Source of the DNA: Pomphorhynchus laevis
Taxonomy: Eukaryota; Acanthocephala; Palaeacanthocephala; Echinorhynchida; Pomphorhynchidae
DNA length: 64,000 nt
Direction of reading: 5' to 3'
Assembly (NCBI GenBank): GCA_012934845.2
Contig: WNNJ02001832.1
Location: 1-64,000 of the forward strand
The notes below the pieces were generated by a model. That model saw only the letters and a program-made list of their open reading frames with translations. It made no database searches and was not told the origin of the DNA. The stretch's first letter is position 1. Every line of letters starts with the position of its first letter. This document shows, in pieces, positions 58,101 through 64,000 of the stretch. The translations under genes were made by a program, and so were the position numbers.

Positions 58101-60663
58101 ATATTAATGATAAAGAAGGTGTATATCTAGATATGAACATTAAATTAACATTAACTAAAACTACTATTAATTTATATCGTAAAGATGACATTTAAATTTA
58201 CAAGAAACATATTTTTGCATGAGCATTCATGCATACCATATAATATAAAATATAATACATTAAATAATGAAATTTTAAGAATTGCAACAATATGTAATGA
58301 TATTAATTTCTTCAAAATCATTTAAATAATTTAATAGATACATATTTTAAACTAGGTTACTACAAAAATAACATCAAGCAGAAAATAGTAAAATATATAA
58401 ATCCACACAATATGATTTAAAAAACATTTTGATTAAAAAACATTAAAAAACATCAAAAACATTTTGATGTGTTTGTATTAATTTAACTTATTTAAGATAT
58501 TCACTGGCAAGATGTGTTTAAATCAAGTTTGCATAATTAATAGTTTAGTATAGGAATTTGCTCATTATAAAAACAATCAATGTTTCAATGATTATAACCA
58601 ATGATATAATTCAAACGTCGTCCCAAAGATTTCTTATTTTGATATAAAATTTATAAATATTTTGTTTAGAAAGTTTGAGAATTCCATCATTAAATCCAAC
58701 ATTTCACTGAATATAGCTAGTAATGTTTCAATGTTGTAAGTATCTGGTTGATTCAAATGAGCCATTACGATTTCTGAAATTTCAATATTTAAAATAATTT
58801 CAATATTTGTAAATTTGGTTGTTATTATATAATTATTAATCCATTGTAATCGCTTTGCATAATTGAATGTTTAGTATAAAAACTTGTGTTTCAATTATGC
58901 AAACAATCCACGTTGTCAAATGATTTCAAAAATGATAAAATATTTATATACAATTATAAATATTGTATTTATAATTTATACAATATTTCAATATTTATCT
59001 AATTATATCGATACATCAGTTACAAAATATGAACATTTGTTAAAGAAATGATAATTATCTATTTTTTGCTAATTTAGTAAATAAAATATTTGATTACTAC
59101 ATTTACAATAAACGATTTATTTTTATTTTAATATTTACGTTTTATCATAAGGTTTATTAAAGTATTATAATTATATAATATTAATATTGATGTAATAATA
59201 TATATTATCAAATATATTCGTTATAAAAAGGAACAAAAATAGAACATAAAAAAGGAACATCATACTCAAACATAATACAATAATTTCATACGTTAATATT
59301 ACTAATACGCAGAATTGTGTATTAGTATACGCAAAATATAAATATTTTACCCATTGATTATTTTATTTAATTACATAATTGAATCTAAAATCGTTTTAAT
59401 AAAAATTGTGTTATATATAGTTTAGATATTTAATTGGGTTGATGAATTTACAATTACAATGATTGATTGATCATATTCTTCTATTAAAATTTGCGGTCTT
59501 CTTTTCGATTAAAAACCAGCATGATGTGTTTGCATATTAAAATGATTACAGAGAATACTGGCATTGTCTTATGTCTGTACATAAACATATATATCTGTAC
59601 ATATGTAGTGCAGAATAATAAAGGCCGAAACTAGATAACAAAACAGTTTCTCTTGATGACCTTTAATCCTTGTTCTGATAAAACATCTCTTATTTATTAG
59701 TCAATTCATCAACATTGATTTTTATTTAAATTTTAAATTATTTGTTAATATAAATTATATAAACTCTAAAGAAAACAATTATTTATTATTTATAATTATT
59801 TCTATAAATAAAAATTACATTAAATCTTAAAAAATTATTTATTATTTTTTATAAATAATTTTATAAATAAAAATAACTTTTAAATGTAATTAACTTTATA
59901 AATATAAGTTATAAATATAACAATTATTTATAATGTTTAAGTATTTTAAGAATTAAGTAGACGCAGTTAACTGACCCGATCTATACAACTGTATAAAATT
60001 ACTATGCAAACTATTTGAAATCAAACTATTTCAATTTTCATATTTTGTTGAGGATGTTATTGTTTAGGAAGTTTTACAATACGAATTTCATATTAAACTC
60101 TTCCTTATCTATTTCTGCCAAAGTATCTCATATGTAAGTATCGACAAATTTTTGTTGCTTAAAATATTTATAATGTTATTTTACAAACTCTTATATTAAA
60201 CTGTTATACAAACTGTTATATTAAACTCTTCCTTATCTATTTCTGCCAAAGTATCTCATATGTAAGTATCGACAAATTATCAATTAATTTTTGCTGCTAT
60301 AAATGTTTTCAATGCTATTATTTGGTTCATGTTTATGATTATTTGATTCATGTTTCTGCAACACAATATCTGGCATAAAGTTCTTCTTAGCTTGCTTTTA
60401 AAGATTAAAGATATATAATCCAATTGTATCATAATGTATTATTAATTTAATAGTATTGATTATGCGACAGCTTTACTTTTTTAAATATGTTTGCAAGTAA
60501 AATGAATTTGAACACATGTTTGATGTACTATTTTTTGCTGCTGTTTTTAGGCGTGTCAAGTCTGTAAATGAGTTGTTCATGCGACAACTCTTTTAAATTG
60601 TTAAGCGCTTAGCTATTTAATATAAGGTTGTATATATCGCGATCAACATAGGCCAAAAATAAA
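46043..60663 (+). CDS. Host gene 2: secreted 22-residue-repeat protein encoded by mini-exons
   Basis: Model: signal-peptide exon (46052-46128), 45-base exon (48499-48543), 66-base repeat exons at 51190, 53509, 56201, 58670 and 60068, and a terminal exon 60551-60596 ending TAA, with AATAAA at 60658. Every junction is phase 2, so any repeat exon can be skipped or added without breaking frame. The product would be about 165 residues with five repeats: a cleaved signal, a short polar segment, the repeats, and a basic tail. All repeat exons are open in phase. No enzyme motif is present. I do not recognise the family; the strand pattern L.I....V..[LI].F.N..F suggests a beta-solenoid or BspA-like leucine-rich fold, probably extracellular. 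A pseudo-exon (53310) and the 191-base satellite exons lie between exons and would not be spliced productively. A minus-strand PLE occupies intron 2. The chain rests on splice signals, phase and similarity; transcripts are not available to me. Confidence 0.6.
48180..48370. mobile_element. PLE-end foldback with canonical-length hammerhead core
   Basis: Arms at about 48183-48235 and 48295-48360 are inverted repeats. The plus-strand arm has CTGATGA, GACT-TAAA-GGTC and GTAAC (GAAAC expected) at 48299-48322. The minus-strand arm has CTGATAA and GTTGAAC. Both cores are mutated, so it is probably inactive. It lies in intron 1 of gene 2. Confidence 0.6.
48499..48543 (+). CDS. Gene 2 exon 2 (45 bases)
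   Basis: Strong acceptor TTATATTTGTTTAG and donor GTAAGTCA. One base completes the Lys codon of exon 1, then DINDKTKQSVDTNR and TT of a Leu codon. Polar and charged, it would be the mature N-terminus. The phase agrees with both neighbours. Confidence 0.6.
48815..49385. repeat. Direct duplication flanking the hammerhead of PLE-3
   Basis: The block CACACCGGTGTACT..AATAAATCACT through ACCGAATTATTCT at 48820-48925 recurs at about 49265-49378 with differences. In addition GCATGGCAGTGCGTATTGCA (49137) reappears inverted at about 49406-49432. These are probably terminal repeats of the adjacent minus-strand PLE. Confidence 0.6.
48980..49019 (-). ncRNA. Hammerhead ribozyme of PLE type, most complete copy
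   Basis: Minus strand: CGGTA-CTGATGA-GCTC-CGTTA-GAGC-GAAA-CGGGTA-TACCG. Stem I is CGGTA/TACCG (5 bp, extendable by one). Stem II is GCTC/GAGC. Stem III is two base pairs (A-U and C-G) around a GG loop, and cleavage would follow GUA. All conserved core bases are present. A very short stem III is the known hallmark of PLE hammerheads, which often act as dimers. It lies downstream (3') of the PLE-3 nuclease on the same strand. Confidence 0.75.
49523..49862 (-). pseudogene. PLE-3 GIY-YIG endonuclease
   Basis: Two overlapping minus-strand frames give DLLGDIIARECLSSVTKVH, KTRNVIYG, then CQLCSKQYVGQTSLSLSRR and HIRILNPVDELF. The YVG and the paired cysteines (CQLC) match the PLE-1 nuclease (CREC..QYVGET). 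Confidence 0.7.
50170..50418 (-). pseudogene. PLE-3 reverse transcriptase thumb
   Basis: Reads TVTFIGLNISNVNGAFRTGL, YRKLSNQTSYLHARSSH and RRNLVFNEALSINNACYDTE. It aligns with the PLE-1 thumb (FLDLQINRN..EIYRKPTFTPTYIHSQSCHRKATNRNLVMNEAQRI). Confidence 0.75.
51190..51255 (+). CDS. Gene 2 repeat exon a
   Basis: Acceptor TTTTGTCTAG, donor GTAAGTACTT. Encodes YSFDTKIQPNFSLFQSATF, then SK. The most diverged repeat; probably the N-terminal cap. It begins only 80 bases from the upstream end of PLE-3. Confidence 0.6.
51300..52450. other. Intron of gene 2, no gene recognised
   Basis: AT-rich, with a direct repeat of about 45 bases (GTACATAAGAGTTCGTAAAAT..GATATCGATAATATATACTA near 51975, and again near 52057). 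Otherwise nothing seen. Confidence 0.5.
52450..52790 (+). mobile_element. Two tandem PLE-2 3' end fragments
   Basis: GG(C/G)CGAAACC(T/C)AATAA..ATAG(A/C)AGTTCTTTT occurs at about 52509 and 52682 with similar flanks (ATTAGGT upstream, ATAAA downstream). In the first, TATTAGGT can pair with ACCTAATA across the loop. The CTGATGA part is lost in both. Confidence 0.55.
53030..53220. repeat. Less AT-rich dispersed element, family unknown
   Basis: A block from CGAACCAGATACAGCTGC to GCAACTACC stands out from the AT-rich intron. It shares CGGCGGACAACA with 56.73 kb. It contains a hairpin (CAGATAC..GTATCTG). No frame or known family. Confidence 0.4.
53310..53375 (+). pseudogene. Dead repeat exon of gene 2 (no donor)
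   Basis: After CTGTTTAG the frame reads ELHDTMINLKSVLNIF, in register with the family, and closest to the exon in the 191-base satellite (YDAMIDSKSVLTIF). The position where GTAAGT should be is all T, and a stop falls before the expected end. It may be the ancestor-like relic of the satellite. Confidence 0.6.
53509..53574 (+). CDS. Gene 2 repeat exon b
   Basis: Acceptor TTGTGTTTAG, donor GTACGT. Encodes LVSNAKLESISSLTINRTI, then SN. It keeps N4, E8, S9, S11-S12, L13 and I15. Donor differs from GTAAGT but retains GT. Confidence 0.6.
53750..55950 (+). repeat. 191-base satellite made of a repeat exon plus intron, about 12 units
   Basis: TCTAAGTTGTAAGTATCCG or close variants recur at 53801, 53982, 54173, 54364, 54556, 54748, 54938, 55130, 55322, 55510, 55701 and 55891 (spacing 181-192). 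Most units have an acceptor-like AATATATAATAG, a 67-base exon-like block starting AACATCATACGATGCTATG, and a GTAAGT donor. With five T instead of six in TATTTTTTCG the block would read YDAMIDSKSVLTIFRTVSKL, in register with the 22-residue repeat. Nearly all units share the extra T, so the founder was already a pseudo-exon. Some units lack a donor or acceptor. Confidence 0.85.
56201..56266 (+). CDS. Gene 2 repeat exon c
   Basis: Acceptor TTTTTTGTTTAG, donor GTAAGTGTC. Encodes IFKNTIFESNSSLTIDGDL, then TS. It is the closest single match to the family consensus. Confidence 0.7.
56625..56875. mobile_element. Element with inverted ends shared with the 15.1 kb foldback
   Basis: GTGGCAGCCACGAAAGAATT..GATATCTGATACC at the left and GACGAAACGGTACCAGTTATC at the right are inverted relative to each other and match the 15.06-15.17 kb arms. 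The 150-base interior includes CGGCGGACAACACGAG. A related degenerate block lies at 57.41-57.56 kb. It could be a MITE or a PLE-derived foldback. Confidence 0.45.
56880..57950. other. Intron of gene 2, AT-rich, little else
   Basis: Apart from the degenerate block at 57.41-57.56 kb (CTCAACAGTGCCAGTTACC..) nothing is recognised. No open frame of interest. Confidence 0.5.
57955..58420 (+). pseudogene. PLE-2 reverse transcriptase fragment, near-identical to 42.94-43.40 kb
   Basis: Starts at CATAACTGTGTAAAAACTAA and follows the 42.93 kb copy almost base for base, with a few small deletions. Encoded pieces include IDDICV, YPESLILNKTNIN and MNIKLTLTKTTINLYRKDD. It is cut at the same region on the left as the other copies but lacks the 3' motif. 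It lies between exons c and d of gene 2. Confidence 0.75.
58670..58735 (+). CDS. Gene 2 repeat exon d
   Basis: Acceptor TATTTTGTTTAG, donor GTAAGTATCT. Encodes KFENSIIKSNISLNIASNV, then SM. It keeps F2, N4, S9, N10, L13, I15 and V19. Confidence 0.7.
58740..59580. other. Intron of gene 2, AT-rich
   Basis: No gene recognised; simple AT-rich sequence with several short palindromes. Confidence 0.5.
59590..59980 (+). mobile_element. PLE-2 3' end, full set of landmarks
   Basis: AATAAAGGCC-GAAAC (59617 on), 21 bases, TTGATGACCTTTAATCC, TTGTTCTGATAAAAC, TTATTTATTAGTCAATTC, then an AT-rich stretch and GTAGACGCAGTTAACTG at 59957. Order and spacing match the 43.5-43.83 kb copy. TAAAGG and CCTTTA form the compensating pair to TTAGGGG/CCTCTAA. 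Confidence 0.6.
60068..60133 (+). CDS. Gene 2 repeat exon e
   Basis: Acceptor TTATTGTTTAG, donor GTAAGTATCG. Encodes KFYNTNFILNSSLSISAKV, then SH. It is the last full repeat before the terminal exon. Confidence 0.7.
60215..60280 (+). pseudogene. Partial duplicate of repeat exon e
   Basis: ATATTAAACTCTTCCTTATC through ATGTAAGTATCGACAAATT repeats the second half of exon e and its donor exactly, about 121 bases downstream. There is no acceptor, so it cannot act as an exon unless by a distant AG. Confidence 0.7.
60551..60596 (+). CDS. Gene 2 probable terminal exon
   Basis: Acceptor TTTTTTGCTGCTGTTTTTAG. The first G completes Met (AT from exon e), then RVKSVNELFMRQLF and TAA. The phase fits. AATAAA at 60658-60663 is a plausible poly(A) signal 62 bases after the stop. 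Confidence 0.5.
60658..60663 (+). terminator. Possible poly(A) signal of gene 2
   Basis: AATAAA followed by a T-rich stretch (TTTTTTCTCTTTTATTTTG). Such hexamers are common in AT-rich DNA, so its value depends on the terminal exon being real. Confidence 0.35.
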
Positions 60664-61505
60664 TTTTTTCTCTTTTATTTTGCTATGCCATATGCTTGGA
60701 AATTGTTTTTGAGTTGATGCGTGTAATTAAGCCAGTTTGGCTGAATCACCGCAAAATATCTAAACTCGATAATTGAAGTTTACATGTTCAAATACATTTT
60801 CGTTTGTTGATCTCTTTGTTGTTGAGCCAACATTTACTACAGTCATTTTATTGATTAATCGTTTATCCTCGTAACCAATGTTAAGCCAACAATTAAAACA
60901 AGACAAACGGCTACTTGTTATTATTACAAAAAAGCAAAAATAAACAAATAAATAAAGAATTTCTTAAAAATACAAAAATGAAAACTATCTAGAAAAAGCA
61001 ACATAGTAAAACAGAGTACAAGGAACAAATCTTTGTCTGAATTACGACTTTATCTTCTGTCTCCTGCTTATTCTTAAGTCTTACGACCTCATGTTCATGG
61101 GGATCTGAGCCCCCACTAGGCGGCACCACGCGACGCCTCCCGACTGAACTATTTGTGGTCTCTCACTCCCTAAGAGTTCATTCGATGCGGACTATGTTTG
61201 GTAATCTCGATGAGGAGATTAAGAAACCTTAGTCTTTGCTCTTGGGGACATCCTCTAGAGAAGAATACTAATTTCGAGATAGCCCAAGTAGCCCAAAGGC
61301 GTACTTAGGTTTTCCCATTCAATGACAGATGCTTTGACCGTTTTAAGGCCCACTTAGCTTTCTTCAGGATACGACTGAGTCTATGCAGGTCAGCTTTTGC
61401 CACCAATTTACCGTAATGGTGAACCCTAGGTATTTTACTCAACTCGTAAAGGTGGGAAGTGATTGAGGCTGCAAAATGACGGAGAAAACAGGGAGTCCTA
61501 GTCTC

Positions 61506-61691
61506 TTAAGTTTCTTTTTGGTGGCAAGGGCGCCATAAAAGACTAGCACCTGACAATTTATTGGAGTTTAAGATAATACTGTATGTGGGTAACTGATCTT
61601 TTAATCTTAAAACTAAACGGCTGGTGTCGGAGACTACATATTTGCACCTGCGTCCTAAAATTAAGGATGTGGTATCATCATCGTATGCCAC
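61506..61691 (-). pseudogene. LINE family A copy 2, YADD region
   Basis: MAYDDDTTSLILGRRCK is the YADD region with one extra change (Y-D-D-D), followed by LRLKDQLPTYSIILNSNK. Copy 1 keeps VIYADDITPMFSG at the same place. Confidence 0.7.
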
Positions 61692-61849
61692 GAGATGTTG
61701 ATCGTGTTTAATTGTTTTGAAAAATATAATAGAGCCAGCAAGATTTAAGACAGGAAAAGTGGGGATCCTTGGGGCACACCCGTAATAGGATAGAACTGAC
61801 GCGCATCAGGGCCGTCTTCGTAATAGAATCGCTTGGTGTACAGCAGTAT

Positions 61850-62281
61850 CTACATCCTGTTAACAATTCTCGCAGGCAACACGAGGGACGTTAGAGAAGA
61901 GATAACAAAAGGAATGGAGATACGGTCAAATTCAGCGAAAAAATCAAAGAAAGCAGTCACAGCAAGTTGATGACTATTATCCTGACAGAACTGATGCACT
62001 TCACCTACAGCTGAATGGACCGAGCGACCTATGACGTACACATGGAAACTTGGTGGGATTAAATTTCGCCTACTTAAATGATCCCGGATTCTACGCGCAA
62101 GCGCTATTTCGTAGATCGATATGAGGGAATTTTGAATCAAGATGGGCCGCAGGTCTTTAGGACAACAAAAAGGGTTTTTCTTTTGAATAAAGACATGTCT
62201 ACTAATGTTGATGCCAAGCACATCGAAACGGGTGGCTAAAAGCATTGTGACGGCCACGTCTCTTCTTTGTTCGACTGTCAA
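61850..62281 (-). pseudogene. LINE family A copy 2, RT fingers and palm
   Basis: The 143-residue frame has GINISRHVFIQKKNPFCCPK, DLRPILIQNSLISIYEIALA, FHVYVIGRSVHSAV and LAVTAFFDFFAEFDRISIPF. These are the iPKK, RPI, F..gRs and DF..AFD motifs of LINE RT domains 0 to 3. Confidence 0.8.
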
Positions 62282-62881
62282 AAGCTGACAGACACAAGAA
62301 GAGAGTGGAACGACGCATCTGAGGTGCCGGGAAAAGGCCCACAGGAATTAAGAATATCAGCGACAGATAGGTATCTACTCCGTAAGTCTCCCCAAGGCGG
62401 GATTGGTTGAGGTGATTGAATGGCTCCATAATTATGTAGGGATAGTGAATTCTCCAAAACCTTATCAAGACCTATTTTTTCAATCCAGTCCAATGCTCTA
62501 TCCTTCTAACATACAAACATCGCCTTCTTGAATATCTTCCAGAAGGAAGATTGGGCTGGATTATGGCAGAAGCAGAGAGATTGGTAAGACGGAGCGTGTA
62601 CGCTAAGGTCTTGAGATTTGTCGGAGTGGAACTGTAAACACGACCTTTATGGTTAGTCGAAAGCATCGCAGTAGCTTGCGAAGAGAGAAAGGAATTAAAT
62701 ACGGTTAGACTATCATTACAAATTTGGGGGAAGCGTTAGATATCTGCCTAAAAGAAAGCCACTCTGATATGATCAAAGTGGAATCTCCTTCGAAGCAGCG
62801 TATCATCCTCTATCCGCCAGGGAATCAAGTCATGAGAGGTGGACAGATGTTTTCGCGACTGTTCCGTACAGTAGGGTTTTA

Positions 62882-63457
62882 TCAACCACCTCTCATAAAG
62901 CAGTAATAAGTCGAGAAGTGAATTAGTTGATGTGCAATGAAGGTAGGGGACGGTGGTTTGTGAATAAGATAACCGTTACTAGCTCTGCGAAGTGCTGCAT
63001 TGATCCTACGACCAGTTCTGTCGTTGAAGTCCCCAAGTACAATGTCATAACCGCTGTCAATAATGCTATCCAGGAGGTGACGGTTCTTGTGAATCTCTCC
63101 TGGACGGATGTAGACATTGGCTAGACTGAGGCGTTTACTGTTCTTATAGAGTGTAACTACTAAACAGGACATGGTTGGGCAAGAGTAGTTTAATAGGAGG
63201 GAGGACCTTAAGGATCACTTAACTAAGGTCAAGATTCCTTGAGATGAAGAGGAATGAGGTGGGGTTATGCACGGAGTATAGTGGGAATAGATGTGCTTTG
63301 GAATAAATCGAGTAATGTCCTTTAGGAGACGGATAGACCGCGTCTCCCAAAGGACTATAACATCTGCATCTCTACCAGATAGAAGACTAAGGGCAGAAGC
63401 TCTTCCCGAATTCCACTGAAGGATATTCAGTGAAAAAAACTCACGAGTACTCAGCAT
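62882..63457 (-). pseudogene. LINE family A copy 2, APE-type endonuclease
   Basis: The N-terminal frame (63215-63457) reads FSLNILQWNSGRASALSLLS and DADVIVLWET, the QWN and ET active-site motifs. The next frame (62882-63172) reads LANVYIRPGEIHKN and YDIVLGDFNDRTGRRINAAL, with the GDFN motif. Together these identify an apurinic-like nicking endonuclease. The two parts are in different frames. Confidence 0.8.
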
Positions 63458-63469
63458 TGTGCTATGTCA

Positions 63470-64000
63470 GCTGGGTTGGATTTGATCATCTTTAGACAGA
63501 GCTAGGGCGTAAAAGGGTTACATAAAAGGGTTACATGCCGTTCTAGCCAATATCTCGGCAATTTCTGTAGAGGCCGAGACAAAAGCTATAGGGATGGCTT
63601 GTCCATCCCTTCCCTTGACAGAACGAAAATTCGACACTCTAAATAACGTTTGAAAATTGACAATATCAGATTGCTCAAAGTGTATAGGCAGGTTAGAAAC
63701 GTTTAACGAAGCATAATAGGCTTTGCAGTAAGGCTCCCAAGCATGGGGATTTTTTTGTTAAAGTATTATTTATAGTCATTTGCCAATTCGCGGGAGGCAA
63801 ACGAAACTTTAATTTCTGATTCATAATATCTGACCAGTTTAAATAGAATTCTTTTATGATATGGTTCAACAAAACTTTGAATGAATAAATTATAAAGTTT
63901 GTGCCTTTCAAAAGGCTCAGGTAATTTAGTGAGAACCAAAATTTTCAGCTTAGGTGTGGGAGGAAGTCATCCCTTGTCATCGTTATCATTGGTTAACAAA
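63470..64000 (-). pseudogene. LINE family A copy 2, ORF1-like region
   Basis: Minus-strand pieces read LPPANWQMTINNTL and, in another frame, VSNLPIHFEQSDIVNFQTLF and RVSNFRSVKGRDGQAIPIAF. Position directly upstream of ORF2 and this composition suggest the gag-like ORF1, but no zinc knuckle is visible inside the window. Confidence 0.45.

Larger units (their letters stand above)
61020..64000 (-). mobile_element. LINE family A, copy 2, longest (runs off the window)
   Basis: On the minus strand the order is ORF1-like sequence (about 63470-64000), APE endonuclease (62882-63457), reverse transcriptase (61506-62281) and a 3' region to about 61.02 kb. The family is the same as at 39.4-41.5 kb, with matching 3' regions. 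It is of the APE-type LINE class (I/Jockey/R1-like). Several frame breaks are visible, so it is not active. The 5' end lies beyond the window. Confidence 0.8.

Overview
The window looks like nuclear DNA of an AT-rich animal, most likely an invertebrate. It has GT-AG introns, no bacterial-style gene packing, and a high load of Penelope-like elements (PLEs), several LINE lineages and two or three satellites. I cannot name the species. Most long open frames belong to transposable elements or are chance frames inside satellites; classical host coding sequence is sparse.

The strongest host signal is easy to miss because it lies in exons of only 66 bases. At least 13 separate 66-base segments, each between a TTTAG-type acceptor and a GTAAGT-type donor (GTACGT in one), are open in the same phase (phase-2 introns) and encode diverged copies of one 22-residue repeat (roughly xF.NT.F.SNSSL.IS..V..[LIM]). 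Eight lie at 1.1-9.6 kb and read as part of an upstream gene. The others form a second gene at about 46.04-60.66 kb. That gene has a signal-peptide exon (46052-46128), a 45-base exon (48499-48543), repeat exons at 51190, 53509, 56201, 58670 and 60068, and a phase-matched terminal exon ending in TAA at 60596, followed by AATAAA. Predicted product: a secreted solenoid protein (beta-helix or leucine-rich-like). Within the gene, one exon plus intron has been amplified into a 191-base satellite (about 53.75-55.95 kb).

Layout: 1-9.6 kb, repeat-exon cluster 1 with inserted PLE ends, foldbacks and LINE pieces (5.7-6.2 kb, 6.9-8.2 kb). 9.6-16.8 kb, AT-rich DNA with PLE and LINE fragments. 16.9-19.9 kb, the best PLE copy, with 78-base direct repeats, reverse transcriptase and GIY-YIG endonuclease, flanked by TA microsatellite. 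19.9-28.1 kb, a ~440-base tRNA-related satellite with higher-order structure. 28.1-29.0 kb, a 361-base tandem repeat. 29.1-30.9 kb, LINE remains. 31-35 kb, PLE foldbacks and one LTR-retroelement gag fossil. 36.6-39.1 kb, degenerate ~1 kb repeats. 39.4-41.5 kb and 61.0-64.0 kb, two minus-strand copies of one LINE family. 42.9-45.2 kb, PLE and LINE fragments. 46-60.7 kb, host gene 2, carrying a minus-strand PLE (49.4-51.1 kb) in an intron.

Hammerhead-ribozyme-like cores of PLEs recur across the window. The best one (minus strand, 48980-49019) has all core parts and a 5-bp stem I. A second PLE family carries a conserved 3' structured motif whose GAAAC-N21-YTGATGA spacing is also found in the unrelated 361-base satellite.
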